Source: an uncultured Clostridiaceae bacterium
GTDB taxonomy: Bacteria > Bacillota > Clostridia > Lachnospirales > Lachnospiraceae
DNA: 48,756 bases
Reading direction: 5' to 3'
Assembly (NCBI GenBank): GCA_947177415.1
Contig: CAMWUK010000016.1
Span: 1 to 48,756 of the forward strand
In this document: positions 43,511 to 48,756 of the stretch, in pieces
Position numbering within the stretch: position 1 is the first letter of the stretch
How the letters are laid out: every line of letters starts with the position of its first letter
Position numbers and translations under genes: made by a program
Notes under the pieces: model-generated
What the model saw: only the letters and a program-made list of their open reading frames with translations
Told to the model about the DNA's origin: nothing
Databases searched by the model: none

Positions 43511-44623
43511 CTAAAAAATATTTCCATCATCATAAGATTGAATATAATAGTTTTGAGTGGTCTGTTTTACAAAACCATCCAATTCTAATTTTAATAAAAT
43601 ACCCACCACATCTGACATCAAAAGATTGGTTTCTCTCAAAATCTCATCCAGATGTTTTGGCATCAAACTTAAACTAGCATACACTATTTTTTCCATTGAA
43701 TCAAGAAGAATCTTACTTTTTTTCATTTTATTATGCTCAAAAATCTGATTTATGTGAAAATTATCCCATATATCTTTGGGTGATTGAACCAATTCTGCAC
43801 CATTTTTTACCAGATTGTTACATCCTTCACTGAGCTTATCTCCTATCTTTCCTGGAACAGCAAAAATTTCTTTTCCTTGTTCTAATGCTAAATCTGCTGT
43901 AATGAGCGAACCACTTTTTTCTCTTGCTTCTACCACAAGCACACCATCACAGAGTCCACTGATAATCCGGTTACGCATTGGAAACTGGAAGGATCTTCCA
44001 GGCACACCAAGTCCATATTCTGAAATAATGCCTCCTCTTTTTTGCATAGACATATATAATTCAAAGTTTTCTTTTGGATAACAAATATCAATACCACTTC
44101 CTAATATTCCAAAAGTATTTGTCTCCCCATGCAATGCACCTTTATGTGCACACCCATCTATCCCTAATGCCAACCCACTAATTACCTGTATACCTGCATT
44201 AGATAAAGATTTTCCAAACCAGAATGCCATTTCTTTTCCATACATGCTACAATTTCTTGCCCCCACAATAGCAATAGAAATTCTATTTTCTTCTGGCAAT
44301 CTTCCCCTTACAAATAAAGCATAAGGTGGTTTTGCAATATTTCTCAATTTATCAGGATAATCTTTATCATGTATAGAAATCAAAGCAATTCCCTTGTTGC
44401 AGATTTTTTCATATTCCCTTTGAATTTTTGCTGGATTTCTGTTATTTATCATTTCTTCAGCTATTTTTTCTGTAATTCCTTCCACTTTCAGTAATGCCTG
44501 TTTTTCTGCCTTATATATTTCTTCTTCCGTTCCAAAATATTCCAATAATTTGTTAGTTTTTACTGGTCCAATAGACAAAATATTTGCCAGCCAAAGTTCT
44601 AATTCCTTTTGTATTAATTCCAT
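43511..44623 (-). CDS. dprA: DNA processing protein DprA
   Basis: DprA loads RecA on incoming single-stranded DNA during transformation. The 370-residue protein has an N-terminal helix-hairpin-helix-like part (GPVKTNKLLEYFGTEEEIYK), the Rossmann-like core (IAIVGARNCSMYGKEMAFWF, VISGLALGIDGCAHKGAL, NRIISGLCDGVLVVEAREKS, GSLITADLALEQGKEIFAVP) and a small C-terminal winged-helix. ATG 44623 (GGGGG at 8 nt) overlaps the comM end by 10 nt; a TTG at 44638 is an alternative. Confidence 0.95.
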   Translation of the reverse strand: MELIQKELELWLANILSIGPVKTNKLLEYFGTEEEIYKAEKQALLKVEGITEKIAEEMINNRNPAKIQREYEKICNKGIALISIHDKDYPDKLRNIAKPPYALFVRGRLPEENRISIAIVGARNCSMYGKEMAFWFGKSLSNAGIQVISGLALGIDGCAHKGALHGETNTFGILGSGIDICYPKENFELYMSMQKRGGIISEYGLGVPGRSFQFPMRNRIISGLCDGVLVVEAREKSGSLITADLALEQGKEIFAVPGKIGDKLSEGCNNLVKNGAELVQSPKDIWDNFHINQIFEHNKMKKSKILLDSMEKIVYASLSLMPKHLDEILRETNLLMSDVVGILLKLELDGFVKQTTQNYYIQSYDDGNIF

Positions 44624-46155
44624 TCCATGTTCCCCCAATACTTTTTATCCAATCCCCGATAACAAATTGCTTCATGTAAATGTCTTTCCTGAATCTTTTC
44701 TTCTCCATCTAAATCAGCAATTGTTCTTGATACCTTCAATATACGATGATAAGATCTTGCAGTCAGTTTTAATCTTTCAAAAACTTTTTCCATTAAACAT
44801 TTTTCTTTTTCACCTAACATACAATACTTTTCTACTTGTTTTGGTGACAATTCCACGTTATATCTTATATTTTCTTCTTTGTAACGCATTTCTTGTACTA
44901 TTCTTGCCCGCTTTATTCTTTCTCTTATTGTTTCTGACTTTTCACCTTTTGTATTCCTTAACAAGTCCTGATATTTTATCTCTGATGCCTCTACACACAA
45001 ATCTATCCTGTCCAAAATAGGTATACTTATCTTTCCTAAATAATTTCTCACTTGCGTTTCTGAACAATTACAACGTTTTCTATCTGGATAATAACCGCAC
45101 TTGCAAGGGTTCATTGCTGCAATTAACATAAATTTTGCCGGATAAGTATAAGTACCATGTAACCGGGAAATTGTAACCTTATGCTCTTCTAATGGCTGTC
45201 TTAACATTTCTATTGTATTCCTGTTAAATTCAGGTAATTCGTCTAAAAATAAAACACCTCCGTCTGCCATACATATCTCGCCTGGTTTTGCTGTATAACC
45301 ACCACCAATTAATGATGTGGATGTAATGGAATGATGTGGATTCCGAAAGGGTCTGTTTTTTATAAATGGCATTTCTTTATCTAACAATCCTAATATACTA
45401 TATACTTTTGAAATTTCCAAACTTTCTTCAAAAGACAATTCTGGCATAATAGATGGGATTCTTTGTGCCAACATAGTCTTTCCAGCTCCTGGAGGACCTA
45501 TTAAAAGTACATTATGCATACCAGCAACCGCTATTTCCAAAGCTCTTTTTGCACTTTCCTGACCAGAGACTTCTTCAAAATCTAATATATCCTGGTGTAT
45601 GTCTTTTTCTACTAAATCTTCTATACTATATGGTATATTTTGTTGATTTCCAACAAAATATTCTACCACTTCTTGCAAATTAGAAGCACCTATTACTTTT
45701 ACCCCTTTTACAACAGCAGCTTCTCTTTCGTTTGCTTTGGGTACAATACAGGTTTCAAACCCCTTCTCCTTTGCCATACAGGCAATGGGTAACACACCTG
45801 TTACTCCTTTTATACTGCCATCAAGACTCAACTCGCCCACAAATACTACAGATTCCAAACAATCTGTTGGAATATAACCAAAAGCCGCCAATAATGCCAT
45901 CGCAATTGACAAATCAAAGGCTGTTCCTTCTTTTCTGATATCTGCTGGCGACAAATTCACCGTAACATGTTTTACTGGGATTTTAAATCCGGAATTTCGC
46001 AAAGAAATACGAACTCGGTCTTTGGCCTCTCTTGTCTCTGAACTTAACAGACCAACTAAAGAAAACATAGGAAGTCCTTCACATACATCAACTTCCACAT
46101 GTATTACACGGGCATCAATCCCTTGGATTGCACCACAAAAAGAATGTGTAAACAT
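44614..46155 (-). CDS. comM: ComM/YifB family Mg-chelatase-like AAA ATPase
   Basis: ComM is a hexameric helicase that promotes branch migration in natural transformation. The protein (513 residues) has an N-terminal ChlI-like domain (IQGIDARVIHVEVDVCEGLP), Walker A IGPPGAGKTMLAQRIP, Walker B GGVLFLDELPEF, then PLEEHKVTISRLHGTYTYPA and a C-terminal domain with the RSYHRILKVSRTIADL motif. ATG 46155 has AAAGGAG at 6 nt; an in-frame ATG 75 nt upstream lacks one. It is the first gene of comM-dprA-topA. Confidence 0.94.
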   Translation of the reverse strand: MFTHSFCGAIQGIDARVIHVEVDVCEGLPMFSLVGLLSSETREAKDRVRISLRNSGFKIPVKHVTVNLSPADIRKEGTAFDLSIAMALLAAFGYIPTDCLESVVFVGELSLDGSIKGVTGVLPIACMAKEKGFETCIVPKANEREAAVVKGVKVIGASNLQEVVEYFVGNQQNIPYSIEDLVEKDIHQDILDFEEVSGQESAKRALEIAVAGMHNVLLIGPPGAGKTMLAQRIPSIMPELSFEESLEISKVYSILGLLDKEMPFIKNRPFRNPHHSITSTSLIGGGYTAKPGEICMADGGVLFLDELPEFNRNTIEMLRQPLEEHKVTISRLHGTYTYPAKFMLIAAMNPCKCGYYPDRKRCNCSETQVRNYLGKISIPILDRIDLCVEASEIKYQDLLRNTKGEKSETIRERIKRARIVQEMRYKEENIRYNVELSPKQVEKYCMLGEKEKCLMEKVFERLKLTARSYHRILKVSRTIADLDGEEKIQERHLHEAICYRGLDKKYWGNMEWN

Positions 46156-46160
46156 AAAAA

Positions 46161-46185
46161 CTCCTTTCACGCAGAACCGTGAAAG
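46161..46185 (-). promoter_or_regulatory. Hairpin overlapping the comM ribosome site
   Basis: CTTTCACG (46164-46171) and CGTGAAAG (46178-46185) pair perfectly around a 6-nt loop. The 3' arm on the minus strand overlaps the GAAAGGAG site of comM, so folding would hide the site. Whether this is regulated is not known. Confidence 0.5.
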
Positions 46186-46201
46186 TATATTATCCATTGA
46201 T

Positions 46202-46230
46202 ATTATACAAAAAAAAGACAACTTATACAA
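46202..46230 (-). promoter_or_regulatory. Promoter of comM (sigma-A type)
   Basis: Minus-strand TTGTAT (46225-46230) and TATAAT (46202-46207) are 17 bp apart, about 47 bp before the comM start. Confidence 0.55.
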
Positions 46231-46249
46231 GAAAAATTTAAATATAATG

Positions 46250-46288
46250 CAAAAAATCCACCTTTCTTTTTAGAAAAGTGAATTTTTA
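46250..46288 (-). terminator. Terminator of nrdR
   Basis: On the minus strand CACTTTTCT and AGAAAGGTG pair over 9 positions (one G-U) around a 4-nt A-rich loop, extended by AATT/GATT pairs and followed by a run of T. It lies just after the nrdR stop. Confidence 0.7.
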
Positions 46289-46295
46289 CAATACC

Positions 46296-46751
46296 TTACT
46301 GTTTATTTTGTAACATTTCAATTTCTTTCATAAAAGTATTCATATCTTCAAAATCCCGATAAACAGAAGCAAAGCGTATGTAAGCTACAGAATCTAATTG
46401 TTTCAACTGTTCCAACACCATCTCACCAATTGCAGTAGTTGACATCTCTCTCTCTTCTTTCTCATATATAGCTGCTTCCACTTTATCAATTACAGCACAA
46501 ATTTGTTCCACTGAAATTGGTCTTTTATGACAAGAACGAAAAACTCCAGCTTCCAGCTTTGTCCGGTCATAAGGTTCTCTTGTCATATCTTTCTTTATCA
46601 CAACAAAGGGAATGGCTTCCACATTTTCATAAGTTGTAAACCTTCTGCTACATTTATCACATTGTCTTCTTCTACGAATAGAACTATCATCATCAGAAGG
46701 TCTTGAATCAATTACTCTTGTATTCTCTTTTCCACAAAATGGACATTTCAT
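46296..46751 (-). CDS. nrdR: Ribonucleotide reductase repressor NrdR
   Basis: NrdR is a zinc-ribbon, ATP-cone repressor of ribonucleotide reductase genes. The 151-residue protein has the four-Cys zinc ribbon (MKCPFCGKENTRVIDSRPS, then RRRRQCDKCSRRFTTYE) and the ATP-cone domain (VVIKKDMTREPYDRTKLEAG). It has the family-standard length. Ribosome site GAGG is 8 nt from ATG 46751. A strong promoter lies just upstream. Confidence 0.97.
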   Translation of the reverse strand: MKCPFCGKENTRVIDSRPSDDDSSIRRRRQCDKCSRRFTTYENVEAIPFVVIKKDMTREPYDRTKLEAGVFRSCHKRPISVEQICAVIDKVEAAIYEKEEREMSTTAIGEMVLEQLKQLDSVAYIRFASVYRDFEDMNTFMKEIEMLQNKQ

Positions 46752-46795
46752 AATCTTATCCTCTATCTTTCCACTTATTTACCTTTATCCATCTT

Positions 46796-46824
46796 ATTAT
46801 AATCCCACCTGTTTCCTCAGTCAA
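46796..46824 (-). promoter_or_regulatory. Promoter of nrdR (sigma-A type)
   Basis: Minus-strand TTGACT (46819-46824) and TATAAT (46796-46801) are exactly 17 bp apart, about 45 bp before the nrdR start. Confidence 0.75.
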
Positions 46825-46875
46825 CTATATTCTATTCTGTGTCCTCTACTTAAAATAATTGTTTATATTTTTTAT

Positions 46876-47139
46876 CTATATATATTTTCCTTTACTCAAA
46901 CATTCCTTTTCTTCTATCTCAACTAAAATTACATCTGGTCCAATATGTTTTACCTGACAAAAAGGTATAATATACTCCTGATCCCGTCCTAACACCCCCC
47001 AAAGCTTACAAGGTCCCGGAACAATAAGCGATTCTATACATCCACATTTGGGATCAAAATTTATATCACATACAAAACCAATTTTTTGACAATTTACTAT
47101 ATTAATTACCTCTTTTTGCCTTATTTCATAAATCCTCAT
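46876..47139 (-). CDS. YlmC/YmxH family PRC-barrel protein
   Basis: The 87-residue protein is a single PRC-barrel-like domain: MRIYEIRQKEVINIVNCQKI, then GFVCDINFDPKCGCIESLIV, then YIIPFCQVKHIGPDVILVEI. This is the YlmC/YmxH family, often encoded next to nrdR and tied to sporulation by expression in some Clostridia and Bacilli; the molecular role is not known. The ribosome site GAGG lies inside the 3' arm of the preceding terminator hairpin, 6-7 nt from the ATG. Confidence 0.85.
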   Translation of the reverse strand: MRIYEIRQKEVINIVNCQKIGFVCDINFDPKCGCIESLIVPGPCKLWGVLGRDQEYIIPFCQVKHIGPDVILVEIEEKECLSKGKYI

Positions 47140-47140
47140 A

Positions 47141-47187
47141 AAAAAACCTCACTGCATTATTATTTACTATATGCAAAGAGGTTTTTT
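47141..47187 (-). terminator. Terminator after the glycosyltransferase gene
   Basis: AAAAAACCTC (47141-47150) and GAGGTTTTTT (47178-47187) pair over 10 bp, partly extended by TGCA/TGCA in the loop. It ends in a T-run on the minus strand and could also work on the plus strand. It contains the ribosome site of the next gene. Confidence 0.7.
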
Positions 47188-47196
47188 CATAGAATA

Positions 47197-48150
47197 TTAT
47201 TCTTTTTTGTTCAAAAAACTTTCCACAATATATCTTGGTCGCTCTTTTGCTTCCATATAAATCTTTCCAATGTATTCTCCAATTACACCTAATGCAATCA
47301 TCTGAATACCACCAATTAACCATACAGAGATTAATATACTTGACCATCCTTGTACGGTAGCTCCTGCAAAATACCGAACCAATGTATAAATCATCATTAC
47401 CACACTAATCAAAGATACTAAAATACCTCCTGTTGTTACAAAACGTATTGGCTTAACACTTAGTGAAGTAATGCCCTCCATAGCGAAAGATAACATCTTT
47501 TTTAATGGGTATTTACTCTCACCTGCAAAACGTTCATTACGTTCATAAGTAACAATCGTAGACGGATATCCAATCATTGGAACAATTCCTCTCAAAAATA
47601 AGTTCACTTCTTTATATTTTTCCAATCCTTCTAATGCCCGCTGGCTCATTAATCTGCAATCTGCATGGTTAAATACCACCTCTCCACCTAAGGCATTTGT
47701 TAACTTATAAAAACTTTCTGCAGTAAATCTCTTAAAAAAAGTATCTGTATCTCTTTTACTTCTTGCACCATAAACAATATCATTGCCTTTATAATACTCT
47801 TCTACCATTGCATCAATTACACCAATATCATCTTGTAAATCAGCATCCATAGATATTACCATATCTGCACATTCTTTTACGGTCATAAGACCTGCTAATA
47901 ATGCATTTTGATGCCCCCGGTTGCGGCTTAGGTTCACACCACTAAATATTTTATCTTGTTGATGTAAATCTTGAATAATATTCCATGTAGAATCCTTTGA
48001 ACCATCATTTACAAAAACAATACGACTTAATTTACTAATTATATCCTGAGAAATCAAACTCTCATATTTTTCCTTTAGTTGCTTTGCAGTCTCTGGTAAA
48101 ACTTCCTCTTCATTGTAGCATGGTAATACCATATACAATATATCACTCAT
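47197..48150 (-). CDS. Family 2 glycosyltransferase with two C-terminal membrane segments (GtrB/CsbB type)
   Basis: The 317-residue protein has the GT-A fold of family 2: MVLPCYNEEEVLPETAKQLK near the start, VFVNDGSKDSTW, ISMDADLQDD (DxD metal site), and GRNRGHQNALLAGL-type SRNRGHQNALLAGL. Two C-terminal membrane segments (about 230-255 and 265-290) end in VIGEYIGKIYMEAKERPRYI, the pattern of enzymes that transfer sugar to undecaprenyl phosphate (GtrB, CsbB, YkoT). The sugar is not predictable. ATG 48150 follows GAGGAGG. Confidence 0.88.
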   Translation of the reverse strand: MSDILYMVLPCYNEEEVLPETAKQLKEKYESLISQDIISKLSRIVFVNDGSKDSTWNIIQDLHQQDKIFSGVNLSRNRGHQNALLAGLMTVKECADMVISMDADLQDDIGVIDAMVEEYYKGNDIVYGARSKRDTDTFFKRFTAESFYKLTNALGGEVVFNHADCRLMSQRALEGLEKYKEVNLFLRGIVPMIGYPSTIVTYERNERFAGESKYPLKKMLSFAMEGITSLSVKPIRFVTTGGILVSLISVVMMIYTLVRYFAGATVQGWSSILISVWLIGGIQMIALGVIGEYIGKIYMEAKERPRYIVESFLNKKE

Positions 48151-48225
48151 TATAAGTTCCTCCTCAGCAGCAAGATAATGTAATAAACCAAAAAATATTA
48201 TAGTGGTTACCCTATTCCTATTATA

Positions 48226-48259
48226 GAAAATGTGTTGATTTAAAACTCAATCAACACAT
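48226..48259 (-). terminator. Terminator of tRNA-Leu
   Basis: ATGTGTTGATT (48230-48240) and AATCAACACAT (48249-48259) form a perfect 11-bp stem with an 8-nt loop, followed on the minus strand by TTTTC. It lies 17 nt after the tRNA 3' end. Confidence 0.75.
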
Positions 48260-48275
48260 CATCTAGACTATAAAA

Positions 48276-48359
48276 TGCACTCGGAGGGACTTGAACCCTC
48301 ACCCCTGTTACAGGACATGGACCTGAACCATGCGCGTCTGCCAATTCCGCCACGAGTGC
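48276..48359 (-). tRNA. tRNA-Leu (anticodon CAG)
   Basis: Read on the minus strand, the 84-nt sequence starts GCACTCGTGGCGGAATTGG and ends with discriminator A. The 7-bp acceptor stem GCACTCG/CGAGTGC (48353-48359 with 48277-48283) is perfect. The anticodon arm CATGG-TTCAGGT-CCATG gives anticodon CAG (Leu, CUG codon). A long variable arm and the GGTTCAAGTCC T-arm fit a class II leucine tRNA. CCA is not encoded. Confidence 0.96.
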
Positions 48360-48369
48360 CTACTTTTTA

Positions 48370-48398
48370 AGTATATCATATTTTTTGTACTTTGTCAT
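48370..48398 (-). promoter_or_regulatory. Promoter of tRNA-Leu (sigma-A type)
   Basis: Minus-strand ATGACA (48393-48398) and TATACT (48370-48375) are 17 bp apart. The -10 ends 10 bp before the tRNA 5' end. Confidence 0.7.
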
Positions 48399-48531
48399 CT
48401 ATTTCTGCAATTTTTTTTCAATATTGCGTTAGTGAACAGTTACTGTTCACACCTATGGTGCTAACAGTAACGGAATCCAGCCTATTTATAATTCGCCTTC
48501 GGCGAAAGGCTGGATTCTTGGCTGTTCTACG

Positions 48532-48583
48532 TTTTGGCACATAGCTTGACAGCAAGTGTCAAGCTTGTGAGTGAACAGTAACA
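48532..48583 (+). repeat. 52-bp dispersed repeat, copy 2
   Basis: The block is the reverse complement of 27877-27928 with a single mismatch. It includes TTGGCACAT, the AGCTTGACA-GCAAG-TGTCAAGCT hairpin and a GTGAACAGTAACA tail that echoes the palindrome at 48432. Confidence 0.9.
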
Positions 48584-48705
48584 GTAAACAGCGACTTATG
48601 CTTCATAATATACCATCCATTTTTTTCCAAAATATACATTTAGATTAAAAATATTATGAATCAACTGGCAAAATGTTTATGTAAGCATTAAGTACAGAAC
48701 CAATA

Positions 48706-48738
48706 TATAAAAAAAGCCCCAGTCTTTCAACCGGAACT
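48706..48738 (-). terminator. Terminator of a gene beyond the right edge
   Basis: On the minus strand AGTTCCGGTT and GACTGGGGCT pair over 10 positions (including G-U pairs) around a GAAA tetraloop, followed by a run of T (48706-48714). The gene it ends must lie to the right of the window. Confidence 0.7.
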
Positions 48739-48756
48739 CTTCCTTCTCTATACCTT

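Larger units (their letters stand above)
48360..48756. other. Repeat-rich intergenic region at the right edge
   Basis: This region of about 400 bp has no coding sequence I can support. From left to right it holds the tRNA promoter, a block of nested hairpins (48428-48517), the 52-bp repeat copy 2, an AT-rich part with a 10-bp dyad TTCATAATAT/ATATTATGAA (48602-48611/48651-48660), and the terminator of an unseen minus-strand gene. The hairpins include GTGAACAGT-T-ACTGTTCAC (48432-48450), CACC-TAT-GGTG closed by GTTAG/CTAAC, and GAATCCAGCCT/AGGCTGGATTC (48473-48483/48507-48517) enclosing TTCGCC-TTC-GGCGAA. Confidence 0.75.

Overview
The window is a low-GC Firmicutes chromosome segment. Every recognised gene, including the one tRNA, lies on the minus strand, so transcription runs from high to low coordinates. 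Gene order is dprA-topA-codY-flgB ... sigma-D - coiled-coil protein - rpsB-tsf, which is the classic Firmicutes fla/che arrangement known from Bacillus subtilis. Several additions (motAB and a PilZ protein inside the cluster, a FapA/DUF342 protein, a DUF6115-like coiled-coil protein and a LysM-like MltG fragment between sigma-D and rpsB) point to a motile Clostridia, most likely Lachnospiraceae. This placement comes from synteny and protein character; no species is claimed.

Layout in the direction of transcription. At 48.76-46.2 kb: the terminator of an unseen gene, a repeat-rich spacer, tRNA-Leu(CAG), a GtrB-type glycosyltransferase, a YlmC/YmxH PRC-barrel protein and nrdR. At 46.2-40.5 kb: comM, dprA, topA and codY. 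At 40.3-7.5 kb: the flagellar/chemotaxis supercluster. Its parts are the basal body and export ATPase genes (flgBC fliEFGHIJ ylxF/motE fliK flgD flgE), a hairpin-rich 530-bp gap, flbD/swrD-motA-motB-fliL, a second gap with a candidate promoter, fliM-fliY-cheY-fliO-fliPQR-flhBAFG, a PilZ protein, cheB-cheA-cheW-cheC-cheD, a small membrane protein and sigma-D (fliA). At 7.5-4.0 kb: a less characterised tail of fapA-like, unknown, SwrB-position coiled-coil and MltG-fragment genes. At 4.0-0 kb: rpsB-tsf with its own promoter and terminator, a membrane-anchored NodB polysaccharide deacetylase, and the 5' part of a very acidic repeat protein with a bactofilin-like N-terminus that runs off the left edge.

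Together the central genes build the MS ring, rod, hook, export gate, C ring and stator. They also encode CheA/W/Y/B with the CheC-CheD and FliY phosphatase/adaptation branch typical of Firmicutes, and the sigma factor for late genes. CheR, receptors, flagellin, FliD/S, hook-associated proteins, FlgM and the rod genes flgF/flgG are not here and must be elsewhere if the strain is motile.

No mobile element with a transposase, no prophage and no CRISPR array was seen. The least-explained DNA is in the spacers. A 52-bp block containing a 9-bp-stem palindrome occurs at 27877-27928 and, inverted, at 48532-48583 with one mismatch, inside arrays of nested hairpins; a related palindrome lies at 2011-2038. 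Other leads are mutually exclusive pairings in the flgE leader, a CodY-box-like site just upstream of the fla/che promoter, and hairpins at several operon junctions.
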